A stretch of DNA of 64,000 nucleotides from Pseudomonadota bacterium (GCA_021785035.1 JAJYGP010000025.1:1-64000), one strand, 5' to 3'; shown: positions 21,901 to 31,572, numbered from the stretch's first letter. Program-made: numbers and translations. Notes: generated from the sequence alone by a model not told the origin.

Positions 21901-22656
21901 TTAGCTCCAGGCTTTCTTGATAAGCCTCGGCAAACGCCACAAAAGGCCCGCAAGCAGTCGGAGGTGCATCTTTGTCAAAAGCACGTTGTCGCGCGCGTAA
22001 CGGAAATGCGAGATGCCGCCTTCGCTCTTGGTAAAATAGCGCACCGGGGCCGGGATATTGATGGTGGGCACTCCTTGCCACACAAGACGCACCGCGGCCT
22101 CGGGATCAAAGTCGAAGCGCCGCATGGCGCGATGCCGCGTCATCACCTGATACAGTGGTTCTACGGGGTAGACACGAAAACCAAACAGCGAATCGCCTAT
22201 GTGCCGGCCCATAGTCTCGAGGTCCACGCAGAGGTTCGAAAGCCGCCGCCCGTAGACGCGAGCGCGCGGTGCCCCGCTATCGAATAAGGGTACGCCCAAC
22301 ACCATGGCCTCCGGATGTGCCCTGGATGCTTGCATGAACTCCGGAATGAGGTCGGTCGGATGTTGGCCGTCTGAATCGAGACAAAGCAGGTGCGTGTAGC
22401 CTTGCTGACGCGCGGCGCCAAGACCAGCCAAGACCGCGGCGCCCTTGCCGCGATTGTCAGGGAGCACGATCACCGAAAGCCCCGGGTGTTCTTTCATCAT
22501 GTCCAAAAGGCCTTCGGCCGTCCCGTCCCGGCTCCCATCGACCACAACCCATACCGGTAGCCAAGAGCGCAGGGCTTCCATTACGGTATCGTAGACCTTG
22601 GGTCCCGGATTGTAGCTAGGGATGAGTACAAGATGCGTGTGCGAGGGGGTCGGCAT
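21901..22656 (-). CDS. Family 2 glycosyltransferase (dolichyl-phosphate-mannose synthase-like; ORF extends to 22698)
   Basis: LVLIPSYNPGPKVYDTVMEAL, VVDGSRDGT, RGKGAAVLAGL, CLDSDGQHP. Confidence 0.85.
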   Translation of the reverse strand: MPTPSHTHLVLIPSYNPGPKVYDTVMEALRSWLPVWVVVDGSRDGTAEGLLDMMKEHPGLSVIVLPDNRGKGAAVLAGLGAARQQGYTHLLCLDSDGQHPTDLIPEFMQASRAHPEAMVLGVPLFDSGAPRARVYGRRLSNLCVDLETMGRHIGDSLFGFRVYPVEPLYQVMTRHRAMRRFDFDPEAAVRLVWQGVPTINIPAPVRYFTKSEGGISHFRYARDNVLLTKMHLRLLAGLLWRLPRLIKKAWS

Positions 22657-22664
22657 AACAGGAC

Positions 22665-22865
22665 CTATGCCGACCCCAGCAACAGTCCGTGCCGCCACGA
22701 AAGTCCTAGGGCCAAAATCGATAAGACCAATAGCGCGGCACGCTTCGTAGCCGTGCCCAACCAGGCCTGCCCAAAAGGCAAGGTGGATGCGCGGATCGTG
22801 ACCTCCAGCGCCAATTGCGCGCCCTTTGTTTGTTGGCCATCTTCCGGGCTTTGTTTGTGGACCAT
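22665..22865 (-). CDS. Small single-TM protein (66 aa), unknown function
   Basis: TGATG stop/start overlap with upstream flavoprotein gene and close to the GT2 start; hydrophobic segment RAALLVLSILALGLSW. Confidence 0.55.
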   Translation of the reverse strand: MVHKQSPEDGQQTKGAQLALEVTIRASTLPFGQAWLGTATKRAALLVLSILALGLSWRHGLLLGSA

Positions 22866-24211
22866 CAGAAGCCGACCGATGCGGTCTGTTTTCGGTCCGC
22901 CCGTTGCCGGCGGCGACGGTCCTTCCAGACGGACAGCGACCGCCGGAAGTTTCGAAGGGCGTGCAGATAGTATAGAAGCTTAAAGGTCGCCAACGATCGT
23001 CTGATGGGCGTCGACCCGAATATGTCGCCCGCCAATACCGACAACAAGGCCTCTTTCACGCGAAAAATATTGTTGGGGTTCATGAACAGGTCGCGTAGGC
23101 TCGGGTGGTTCGCGCGATAAATAAACCAAGAAAATTCGCGCGGTCCCCGCCGCAGCTCCCGGTCGTAACGCCGCAGGGCGGCGCTGGCCCTTTTTGGCGT
23201 GCTAAGACATGTGGCTATGGCGTCGGCGGCTAGGAACCCGCCGTGCATGGCAAGCATGACCCCCGAGGAGAAGACCGGATCGACGAACGAAAACGCATCC
23301 CCAAGAAGCAGGTAACCGGGCCCCGACGAACGCTTACAGCTGTAGGAAAAGTTGCCAGTCGCCTCAACGTCCGATACCCGTTCGGCGGGCGCGAGGCGAG
23401 CCATCAACGCCGGGCACTGGGCGATAGTGTCATGGAAGAAGGCCTCCACCGGCTTTGACCGGGTCTTCATGTAATACGGCCACACCACCGCCCCGATGCT
23501 CGTGATCCCGCTCGTGAGGGGGATCGCCCAAAACCAACCGTGATCGAACCAATATATTGAAATGTTCCCCTCAGCCTGGCCTTCGTTGCGCAAGGCCCCC
23601 CGAAAGTGCGCGTAAAGCGCCGAGGTGTTGTGGCGTTTGTTACGCTGTTTGTTATGCAAACGGTTCCCGAAAAACGTGTCGCGTCCCGAGGCATCGACCA
23701 CAAACCGAGCCCGAAATTCCCGGTGCCCGCCGGCTTGCTCGGCCTTGACGAAAGCGCCCTCTCCGTTCGGCCCAAAACTTACGTCACGGACCCGACACTC
23801 TTCCAGGGTCACCGCACCCTTAGTGGCCGCGTTACGAAACAAGATGTCGTCCAGCTCCGAGCGCCGCACCTGGTAGGCATACGGCATGGTCTTGTTCCAG
23901 GCGTCGGAGAATTGAAAGGTTTGGCGGTTGTCTAGGTGCCACGGCGATACGAATTCTGCGCCCCACTTCTCCATGCCGATGGACTTAACGGCTTCGCCAA
24001 CCCCGAGTTTTTCGAATAATGGAAGGTTGGCCGGTAGCAGAGACTCGCCAATATGAAATCGCGGGTGGCGACTCTTTTCGGCCAACACGACTCGATAGCC
24101 GCGTTCGGCAAGAAGGGCGGCAACGGTAGAGCCACCCGGGCCTCCCCCTATGATCAGAACGTCGCAACACTCTTCCATAGCTTCCCCTGAAGGGCGATGT
24201 TCTGTCATCAC
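22865..24211 (-). CDS. FAD-dependent oxidoreductase, flavin-dependent halogenase-like
   Basis: GGGPGGSTVAALLAERGYRVVLAEK, FHIGESLLP, EKWGAEF, HGWFWAIPL (WxWxIP-type motif), GDAFSFVDPVFSSGVMLAM. Confidence 0.8.
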   Translation of the reverse strand: MMTEHRPSGEAMEECCDVLIIGGGPGGSTVAALLAERGYRVVLAEKSRHPRFHIGESLLPANLPLFEKLGVGEAVKSIGMEKWGAEFVSPWHLDNRQTFQFSDAWNKTMPYAYQVRRSELDDILFRNAATKGAVTLEECRVRDVSFGPNGEGAFVKAEQAGGHREFRARFVVDASGRDTFFGNRLHNKQRNKRHNTSALYAHFRGALRNEGQAEGNISIYWFDHGWFWAIPLTSGITSIGAVVWPYYMKTRSKPVEAFFHDTIAQCPALMARLAPAERVSDVEATGNFSYSCKRSSGPGYLLLGDAFSFVDPVFSSGVMLAMHGGFLAADAIATCLSTPKRASAALRRYDRELRRGPREFSWFIYRANHPSLRDLFMNPNNIFRVKEALLSVLAGDIFGSTPIRRSLATFKLLYYLHALRNFRRSLSVWKDRRRRQRADRKQTASVGF

Positions 24212-24319
24212 GTTTCTCGCGCGTGTGCGAACGATGGTAGCGACGCCGCCCGTTCTGTTGACTCAAAACGATGGCCCATGCTCGGGTTTCAAACCGCGTT
24301 TGTGCGCGGGCCTGTGATC

Positions 24320-25063
24320 CTAGCCAAGATACTGGCTTATGGCCCAGAACTGAAAGGCGGTCCCAAGCAACGCGCAAACATGGGAGATCGCATGAAAATA
24401 TTTGATGCGATCATGGACTAAAAATAGCACGCCCGCTATGTACCATGCACCACCAAAGGCGAGAGCCGCAAGGATGGGCATCGCTGTATGTTGGAAAAGG
24501 GGTCTTGCCCCAAAGACTGTAAGCCACCCCATCCCTTGGTAGATCCAGACCGAACGGCGCGGGTACTCCTGCGGGTCGCGCACCATGAGCGCTACGGCGA
24601 CTGCCACGAGAAGCCACTCGCCAAGGCACAAGAAGCCCCCGAGAACGCCACGCACCATGAGCAGGGCCACGGGCGTGTAAGTCCCCGCTATCAGGAGGGC
24701 AATCGCGGTGCGGTCCAGACGCTGAAAGCGGTCCTTGGCGGACCCCTGTCTCAGGATATGATAAAGGGTCGACGTCCCGTACAAGACGACCATGGTCACG
24801 GCAAAAATGGTGGCGCAAAAAAGCCTCAACACCTGGTTGCCGTAGGCCGCCTCGTTGACCAACACGAAGGCGCCGGCTACGGCCAGTAGGAGACCGAGTC
24901 CGTGTAAGGCGCTGTTTGCAAACTCTTCTTGCGGGGATTGGATGACGTTGTCACAAACTCTTTGACTATCCATGCTGTAATTCTCTGGGCCTACCCTGGC
25001 ATGTGCTTCTCCGGGCAGGGTTGCAGGTGTCTCCGCCCCCAATATGAGGTCCTTAAGGTACAC
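24320..25063 (-). CDS. Hemolysin III/YqfA (PAQR-like) family membrane protein; start 25063 or 24973
   Basis: SALHGLGLLLAVAGAFVLV, YGTSTLYHIL, RTAIALLIAGTYTPVALLMV, HAISHVCALLGTAFQFWAI. Confidence 0.88.
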   Translation of the reverse strand: MYLKDLILGAETPATLPGEAHARVGPENYSMDSQRVCDNVIQSPQEEFANSALHGLGLLLAVAGAFVLVNEAAYGNQVLRLFCATIFAVTMVVLYGTSTLYHILRQGSAKDRFQRLDRTAIALLIAGTYTPVALLMVRGVLGGFLCLGEWLLVAVAVALMVRDPQEYPRRSVWIYQGMGWLTVFGARPLFQHTAMPILAALAFGGAWYIAGVLFLVHDRIKYFHAISHVCALLGTAFQFWAISQYLG

Positions 25064-25128
25064 GGGCCCTGCGGGCGGAGCAACACGCCCTCTGACATTT
25101 TTCTGGCCTTGGGGACAGCGATATCCGA

Positions 25129-25794
25129 CTAGAAGCTGAGCTGCGCGCCGCGCTTATGAAGCTCCCGGCGGCGCTGTTCGTAATCGGGCATGACGCGTTC
25201 GAGTTCCCGCCAAAATCGCGGGCCGTGATGGGCGTGGATCAGGTGGCAAAGCTCATGAGCCACGACGTAGTCGAAAAGCGCCCCAGGGACCAGCATAAGG
25301 CGCCAGTTCAGGCTTATGGTTCCGTGCGCCGAACAGCTGCCCCAGCGGGTCTTTTGGCCCGCGATGCGGATGTGTTGCGGGGCCCGACCTACGAGCGGGG
25401 CAAAATGAATGATGCGAGCCACGCCCTGATGGCGGGCCGCTTCCCGGTACCAGGCCTCGAGAGCCGCGCGTGCCCGCCCCTCGTCCGTCGCGACCACCGA
25501 CAAGGTCAGGCCGTCACGCTTGACGGTCGCGCCCCCTGGCCGATAGTTAAGCTGAAGATGAAGTACTTCGTCGAGGTAGATCAAAGGCAAGCCGGTCGCA
25601 AATGGCGGCACCTTTGGCGCCTGATCGAGCCGGTTGAGGGTCCGTTTGATCCAGTCCGCCTTCGCGTCGAGAAAGGCGTCGATGGCGCTTTGGCTGGTCG
25701 ATGTCGGGACAAGCAGACGGAGCTCCCCGGCCGGGTTGATTTGGAGGCACAAAGTGCGGCGCCTGCGGCTTCGGACCAGGGCGTACGGGAGCAA
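25129..25794 (-). CDS. YgjP/DUF45 family zinc metallopeptidase (TTG start proposed; ORF extends to 26121)
   Basis: TRWGSCSAHGTISLNWRLMLVPGALFDYVVAHELCHLIHAHHGPRFWREL. Confidence 0.88.
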   Translation of the reverse strand: MLPYALVRSRRRRTLCLQINPAGELRLLVPTSTSQSAIDAFLDAKADWIKRTLNRLDQAPKVPPFATGLPLIYLDEVLHLQLNYRPGGATVKRDGLTLSVVATDEGRARAALEAWYREAARHQGVARIIHFAPLVGRAPQHIRIAGQKTRWGSCSAHGTISLNWRLMLVPGALFDYVVAHELCHLIHAHHGPRFWRELERVMPDYEQRRRELHKRGAQLSF

Positions 25795-25796
25795 GG

Positions 25797-25976
25797 CTAA
25801 ATCTCGATCATCTCGAACTCGTCTTTGGTGGCTCCACAGTCGGGGCAGGTCCAATTTTCGGGTACATCCTCCCACCGCGTTCCCGGAGCAAGCCCATGTT
25901 CTGGAAGACCTTTTTCTTCTTCGTAGAGGAAACCGCAAATGACGCACATGTAGACTTTCGGGGGATTTGGCTTCAT
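25797..25976 (-). CDS. Rubredoxin
   Basis: YMCVICGFLYEEEKGLPEHGLAPGTRWEDVPENWTCPDCGATKDEFEMIEI (two CxxC). Confidence 0.95.
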   Translation of the reverse strand: MKPNPPKVYMCVICGFLYEEEKGLPEHGLAPGTRWEDVPENWTCPDCGATKDEFEMIEI

Positions 25977-26041
25977 GGCCGGTATCTTGCCACGAATTTC
26001 GCTTCTCGTGAAACGTGGTCGCAAGCAGTACAATCAGAGGC

Positions 26042-27022
26042 ATGACGACGCGAACCGCCATTGTTCTCTGCAACCTCGGGGGGCCGGACTGCCTTGCAGC
26101 GGTAGAGCCGTTCTTGCGCAACCTTTTTTCCGATCCCGATATCTTTCAATTGCCGCTTGCGCCCCTCACCCAGCGGGCGTTCGCATACGCGGTGGCGCGC
26201 CGCCGACGGGTGGAGGCGAGCCGCGGATACGCGGCGCTTGGCGGCGCGTCTCCGATCGGGGCCAACACCCAAGACCAAGCGCGGGCCTTGGAGCAGGCCT
26301 TATCGGATTTGAAGGCGCGGGTGTTTGTGTGCATGCGTTACTGGCATCCCTTTACCGCCGAGGTGGTCGCCGCTCTTAAGGCGGGCGGTTTCGAGCGCGT
26401 GGTTCTGTTGCCACTGTTCCCGCAGTACTCATTGACCACGAGCGGATCGGCGCGTAACGAATTCACTCGCCAATGTCGCCGTCTCCACTACAGTCCTGAT
26501 GTGCGATTCGTCGGCTCATGGTATGAGGAAGAGGATTATTTACGCGGTATTGTCGGCGACATCCGGGCGATGGTGGACCGCTTTTCCGACCCCGACCCGA
26601 ACCGGATCAGTTTGCTCTTATCGGCCCACGGGGTACCAAAGACGTTGATCAAGCGGGGCGACCCCTATCAGCGCGAGATTGAGGCAACCGCCGAGCGTGT
26701 CAAAAACGGCCTGGGCTGGCCGCATATCACCTTGTGCTACCAAAGCCGAGTGGGGCCGCTTGAGTGGTTAAGGCCGTATGTAGACGATGTGATTCGCGAC
26801 CAGGGACGAGCCGGAGTGAGCCAGATACTCGTGTATCCGATCGCTTTTGTATCCGATCACATCGAGACCCTTTATGAGCTCGGTATGACCTATGCCACGC
26901 TGGCTAAGGAGGCGGGGGTGAGGGAATACCATGTAGTGCCCGGTCTCAACGACAACCCATGGCTTATCAAGGCGTTGGAGCGTGTTTCCCGGGCCGCCCT
27001 TCAGGAAGAGAGGCGATTGTGA
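26042..27022 (+). CDS. hemH: Ferrochelatase
   Basis: TAIVLCNLGGPD, LPLFPQYSLTTSGSA, LLSAHGVPKTLIKRGDPY, YPIAFVSDHIETLYEL. Confidence 0.96.
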   Translation: MTTRTAIVLCNLGGPDCLAAVEPFLRNLFSDPDIFQLPLAPLTQRAFAYAVARRRRVEASRGYAALGGASPIGANTQDQARALEQALSDLKARVFVCMRYWHPFTAEVVAALKAGGFERVVLLPLFPQYSLTTSGSARNEFTRQCRRLHYSPDVRFVGSWYEEEDYLRGIVGDIRAMVDRFSDPDPNRISLLLSAHGVPKTLIKRGDPYQREIEATAERVKNGLGWPHITLCYQSRVGPLEWLRPYVDDVIRDQGRAGVSQILVYPIAFVSDHIETLYELGMTYATLAKEAGVREYHVVPGLNDNPWLIKALERVSRAALQEERRL

Positions 27023-27819
27023 ACCCACCTATCGTGTTAGTGTTTGCGGGCAATGACCCGACCGGCGGGGCCGGGCTCCAGGCCGATGCCGGGGCGCTTA
27101 TGAGTATGGGCTGCCACCCGGCCCCGGTCGTCACCGCGGTCACTGTGCAGGACACCTTCGGTCTCAAGACCTTCATGGCCATCGACACCGCGTTGGTCGT
27201 GGCCCAAGCCCGGGCCATCCTTGAGGACATGCCGGTCGCAGCATTTAAGGTGGGCATGGTGGGGAGTCTCAGCAATCTGGGCGCCATCGCTGAGGTGATC
27301 GCTGACTATCCCAACATCCCCGCGGTCGTGGACCCGGTATTGAGTACCGGCCGCGGCGACGAGCTGAGCGAGGAGCCGCTAGAGCCCGGTTTTCGTTCGC
27401 TTCTTTGTCCCCTGGCTACTCTGATCACCCCGAACAGCCGGGAGGCTCGACGGTTGGTGCCGGAGGCCGATACCCTTGAGGCTTGTGCTCAAGGGCTGAT
27501 GTCGTTTGGGTCGCGCTATGTGCTCATAAGCGGTACCCATGAGCCGACCGATGCCGTGGTGAACCTCCTTTATGGGAATCGGAAATTGCTGGAACGGTTC
27601 AGCTGTAGGCGTCTACCTGGGGAATACCACGGGTCGGGATGCACGCTCGCGTCGGCCTGCGCGGCTGTTTTCGCGCAAGGTCTAGAGCCTGTCAATGCCA
27701 TCGTTCAGGCCCAGGACTACACGTTTAAGACGCTCGAGAAGGCTTGGCGTTTAGGGGTGGGGCAGGAAATCCCCGACCGTTTGTTCTGGGCTCGCGAAGA
27801 GGGAGACGGTTTCGGTTGA
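27019..27819 (+). CDS. thiD: Hydroxymethylpyrimidine/phosphomethylpyrimidine kinase
   Basis: VFAGNDPTGGAGLQADAGALMSMG, VVDPVLSTGRGD, GSGCTLASACAA; GTG start overlapping hemH stop. Confidence 0.93.
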   Translation: MNPPIVLVFAGNDPTGGAGLQADAGALMSMGCHPAPVVTAVTVQDTFGLKTFMAIDTALVVAQARAILEDMPVAAFKVGMVGSLSNLGAIAEVIADYPNIPAVVDPVLSTGRGDELSEEPLEPGFRSLLCPLATLITPNSREARRLVPEADTLEACAQGLMSFGSRYVLISGTHEPTDAVVNLLYGNRKLLERFSCRRLPGEYHGSGCTLASACAAVFAQGLEPVNAIVQAQDYTFKTLEKAWRLGVGQEIPDRLFWAREEGDGFG

Positions 27820-28430
27820 CGATTCGTGGCCTCTACGTCGTGACCGACGCTCGCTGCTGTGGTGAGGGGGGCGCAGCCCGGGTCGAGGCGGCCTTGCGGG
27901 GCGGCGCGCGCATGCTCCAGCTCCGTTGCAAGGACCCGCGCCTCTCCCTTGAGACGGCCCGACGGCTGGTGTCCTTAGGTCATGCCTTCGGTGTGCCGGT
28001 GATCGTGAACGACGATATCGAACTCGCTCGCCGCGCCGGGGCGGATGGCGTACACCTCGGCGAAGAGGACGGCGACATCACAGAGGCCCGGTCCGTGCTC
28101 GGAGCGCACGCCATTATCGGGGCCTCCTGTTACGCGAGCCTCACCCGCGCGCGCGAAGCCGCGCTGCAAGGCGCCGATTATCTGGCCTTCGGCCGTTTTT
28201 TCCCATCGCGCACCAAGCCGGAAGCGGTCCGCGCGACCCCCGATCTCTTGGTGGCCGCCCGATCTTTAGGGAAGCCGCTTGTCGCCATAGGCGGTGTTTT
28301 GCCGGAGAACGCCGGTCCCTTGATCGCGGCCGGGGCTTCGGTCGTGGCGGTGGTCGACGGCGTCTTTGGCGCTGACGACATTACGGGCGCGGCCCGCGCC
28401 TATCAGCATCTTTTCGAGGAGCCGTTATGA
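27816..28430 (+). CDS. thiE: Thiamine-phosphate synthase
   Basis: [59 protein letters not shown] start overlapping thiD stop. Confidence 0.93.
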   Translation: MTIRGLYVVTDARCCGEGGAARVEAALRGGARMLQLRCKDPRLSLETARRLVSLGHAFGVPVIVNDDIELARRAGADGVHLGEEDGDITEARSVLGAHAIIGASCYASLTRAREAALQGADYLAFGRFFPSRTKPEAVRATPDLLVAARSLGKPLVAIGGVLPENAGPLIAAGASVVAVVDGVFGADDITGAARAYQHLFEEPL

Positions 28431-29710
28431 GTCGGAGTCACGAGGCCTTTGTGCGCGCCAAGAAACGCATCGCGGGGGGCGTGAATTCCCCCGTGCGGGC
28501 TTTTAAGGGGGTGGGGGGTGAGCCAATCTTTATGGAGCGGGGCCAGGGCGCCTACCTCTGGGACCTCGATGGCCGCCGCTATATCGATTTTGTCGGGGCT
28601 TGGGGCCCCTTGATTTTGGGCCATGCTGATCCGGATGTTGTGCGTGCGGTCAGCGAAGCGGCCTCGCGCGGCTTGGCCTTTGGGGCCCCGACAGAGCTTG
28701 AAACGGCGTTAGCGGACGAGATTGCCACCGCTATGCCGAGCCTGGAGAAGGTCCGGTTCGTGAGTTCCGGGACCGAGGCCACAATGACCGCGATCCGCTT
28801 GGCCCGGGCCGTCACGGGTCGCGATAAGATCGTAAAGTTCGAGGGCGGTTATCACGGCCACCCCGACTCCTTGCTGGTGAAGGCGGGGTCCGGCGCCTTA
28901 ACGCTCGGTGTGCCTACCTCACCCGGAGTGCCGGCGGCCCTAGCCCAACACACCCTGGTCGCTCGCTTTAATGATCTCGAGTCGGTGGCGGCCCTCTTTG
29001 CTCAGCACGGCCAGGACATCGCCGCCGTCATAGTCGAGCCCGTCGCTGGCAACATGAACTGTGTGCTGCCGATTCCGGGTTTTCACGAAGGCTTGCGGGG
29101 GCTCTGCGATCGGTATAAGGCCTTACTCATATTCGATGAAGTGATGACCGGTTTTCGCGTGGCTCGTGGTGGGGCCCAGGCGCTATTCGGCATAAGGCCC
29201 GATCTCACCACGCTCGGCAAGATCATTGGCGGGGGGCTACCGGTAGGAGCGGTCGGCGGCCCCGCCCGCCTCATGGATCGGCTCCTGCCCGACGGGGACG
29301 TATTCCAGGCCGGAACCAACTCTGGAAACCCCGTCGCCATGAGCGCCGGCCTTGCGACCCTAAAGAAATTGGCCGCCCCCGGTTTCTATGAGGCCCTAGG
29401 CGCGCGCGTACGCGCCTTGGCCGAGGGCCTCAGCGGCGCGGCCCAAAGGCAGGGCGTGAGTTTCACAACCAACCACATAGGCGGCATGTTCGGCCTCTTT
29501 TTTGCCGCCGGGCCGGTCACGCGTTATGAGCACGTCATGGAATGTAAGGTGGATCGCTTCCGACATTTCTTTCATGGTCTGCTCGCGGAAGGGGTGTATA
29601 TCGCACCGTCTGCCTACGAGGCCGGGTTCGTATCGAGTACCCATATGGATCAGGATATCGCGGCCACTGTCGCGGCCGCCGAAAGGGTGTTCGCACGCCT
29701 ACCGGATTAA
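28427..29710 (+). CDS. hemL: Glutamate-1-semialdehyde 2,1-aminomutase
   Basis: [64 protein letters not shown]. Confidence 0.97.
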   Translation: MSRSHEAFVRAKKRIAGGVNSPVRAFKGVGGEPIFMERGQGAYLWDLDGRRYIDFVGAWGPLILGHADPDVVRAVSEAASRGLAFGAPTELETALADEIATAMPSLEKVRFVSSGTEATMTAIRLARAVTGRDKIVKFEGGYHGHPDSLLVKAGSGALTLGVPTSPGVPAALAQHTLVARFNDLESVAALFAQHGQDIAAVIVEPVAGNMNCVLPIPGFHEGLRGLCDRYKALLIFDEVMTGFRVARGGAQALFGIRPDLTTLGKIIGGGLPVGAVGGPARLMDRLLPDGDVFQAGTNSGNPVAMSAGLATLKKLAAPGFYEALGARVRALAEGLSGAAQRQGVSFTTNHIGGMFGLFFAAGPVTRYEHVMECKVDRFRHFFHGLLAEGVYIAPSAYEAGFVSSTHMDQDIAATVAAAERVFARLPD

Positions 29711-29793
29711 GGCCTAGGGCGCCTCATCACGTCCTGGGGCGAAAACCGAACGGGACCGGTCTTGTGCTTGGCCTCGAGGACCCGCGGGGGAAC

Positions 29794-29815
29794 AAAAAAG
29801 GGGCCTTTCGGCCCC
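29794..29815 (-). terminator. Rho-independent terminator downstream of the 78-aa ORF
   Basis: Minus strand GGGGCC-GAAA-GGCCCC followed by TTTTTT. Confidence 0.8.
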
Positions 29816-29836
29816 GAAGCACCCCACACAGATTTT

Positions 29837-30073
29837 TTAGCTCACGAGTATGCGCTGTTCTAGAAACTCCGCCGTTGCCACATGGGGGCAGACTGTCTCG
29901 CTTGAGAGCGAGATATCGATGCCCAGCATGGCCACCACATCGTCATGGGCCCGCACCCCCGGCATTTCTTCCCGAAGATACTCGTAATGCGATTGGCTCA
30001 TGTAGACCACGTTGGGGCGAGTGCCATGTCGTTCTTCGTAATGGTTTACGAGGGTTATGACGAAACTCAACAT
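29837..30073 (-). CDS. Conserved-looking hypothetical protein, 78 aa
   Basis: Own terminator and AT-rich upstream region with TATAAT; MLSFVITLVNHYEERHGTRPNVVYMSQSHYEYLREEM. Confidence 0.65.
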   Translation of the reverse strand: MLSFVITLVNHYEERHGTRPNVVYMSQSHYEYLREEMPGVRAHDDVVAMLGIDISLSSETVCPHVATAEFLEQRILVS

Positions 30074-30356
30074 GGCGGCCTCCCGGGTCTTTATGGCGAT
30101 CTTTTGCTATAGGAAGGGAGCAATCATCATGCCAATACGATGATTGGAAATTATAACAATAAAAACAAGGGGTTAATTGGCTGTTTCCGGGAGAGGGCCG
30201 GACAGCGCCGTCCTACGTCAGGCCGGGGCTTGCGATGATGTGACGTAGCGCGCCTGGGGACAGGCCCAAAACCTGGGGCCGTAAGCGCGCCGGCGGGTGT
30301 TCGCGGTAGAGGTATCTGTCCGGGTTGCCGCGTCCCGCAACCCCGAGGCACTGATA

Positions 30357-30737
30357 CTAATGCAGTGTTCGCGGTATGCTCAAAGTGAACGCCGGGATGT
30401 CGGCATCAAAGCAGGTGCCGTCGTCAGCCACCATCTGGTAGCTTCCGCGCATGCTGCCGACCGGCGTTTCGATCATGGCCCCGCTCGTGTACTCAAAGCT
30501 CATGCCGGGTACGAGATAGGGTTGCTCCCCAACTACGCCATCGCCGCGCACCTCTTGCACCTTATTGTTCGCATCGGTAATGACCCAATGCCGGGTGAGA
30601 AGCCGGGCCGCCATAGATCCGGTATTGGTGATAGTGATCGTGTAGGCAAACACATAGCGATTCGCCTCAGGCGCCGATTGATTGTCCAGGTAGGCGGTCT
30701 TTACGCCGACTTCGACGCGGTGTTGGTCTTTGCTCAT
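30357..30737 (-). CDS. apaG: ApaG (DUF525) protein
   Basis: YVFAYTITITNTGSMAARLLTRHWVITDANNKVQEVRGDGVVGEQPYL, GSMRGSYQM. Confidence 0.95.
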   Translation of the reverse strand: MSKDQHRVEVGVKTAYLDNQSAPEANRYVFAYTITITNTGSMAARLLTRHWVITDANNKVQEVRGDGVVGEQPYLVPGMSFEYTSGAMIETPVGSMRGSYQMVADDGTCFDADIPAFTLSIPRTLH

Positions 30738-30738
30738 A

Positions 30739-31572
30739 TCACATACCCTCAGCCAGCGCGTTGTGTGCCTTATCGCAGGGCACCGAAAGAAAGGCCAAAT
30801 CATCCAGCCGCAATGCTGTGAGGGCTCCGCCCCACAAGCACCCGCTGTCGAGACAAACCACGTTCTCAAAGCATTGGGCACCCAGGCTCGACCAATGGCC
30901 AAAGACAATGCGGGTATCCCGGTTGCGACGTGTTGCGACTTGAAACCACGGTATAAGCCCCGCGCCTTGTGTGCCAAGGGGCCCCTTGTCGCGCATATCG
31001 AGACGCCCGTCTTGATCGCAGTACCGTATGCGTGTCAAGGCGTTCGCGATAAACCGCAAACGCTCGCCCCCCTTTAGGTCATTGCTCCAAAGATCGGGTT
31101 TTGGACCGTAAAGCTGTGCCATGGTTAGGCAGAACTGAGGGCCTCGGAGGGCCGCCTCGAGCTCAGCGGCCAAGGCGAGCGCTTGCGGGATATCCCACTG
31201 GGCGGGCAGTCCCGCGTGAACCATGATGACACGCTTCGCGACATCATAATACAGGAGCGGCTGCTTTCTTAGCCAGCCGAGCAGTTGGTCGCGATCGGGG
31301 GCCGACAAAATCGCCTCAAGCGTGTCATCGGGGGCCACGCGCCGGTGGCCACAGGCGACTCCGAGCAAGTGCAGGTCATGATTGCCCAAGACCGTGATAG
31401 GCGCGGTGAGGGTCTGCAGGAAGCGCAGGGTCTCCAAGGAATCGGGCCCGCGATTGACGAGGTCGCCGGTAAACCACAGGCGATCATGTCCATCGATGTA
31501 AGCGATATGCTTGAGGAGCGCCTTAAGGGCGCCGAGACAGCCTTGTAGGTCGCCTATGACGTAGTCGGCCAT
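30739..31572 (-). CDS. apaH: Bis(5'-nucleosyl)-tetraphosphatase, symmetrical
   Basis: YVIGDLQGCLGALKALL, FTGDLVNRGPDSLETLRFL, VLGNHDLHLLGVA, VHAGLPAQWD, FGHWSSLG. Confidence 0.96.
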   Translation of the reverse strand: MADYVIGDLQGCLGALKALLKHIAYIDGHDRLWFTGDLVNRGPDSLETLRFLQTLTAPITVLGNHDLHLLGVACGHRRVAPDDTLEAILSAPDRDQLLGWLRKQPLLYYDVAKRVIMVHAGLPAQWDIPQALALAAELEAALRGPQFCLTMAQLYGPKPDLWSNDLKGGERLRFIANALTRIRYCDQDGRLDMRDKGPLGTQGAGLIPWFQVATRRNRDTRIVFGHWSSLGAQCFENVVCLDSGCLWGGALTALRLDDLAFLSVPCDKAHNALAEGM

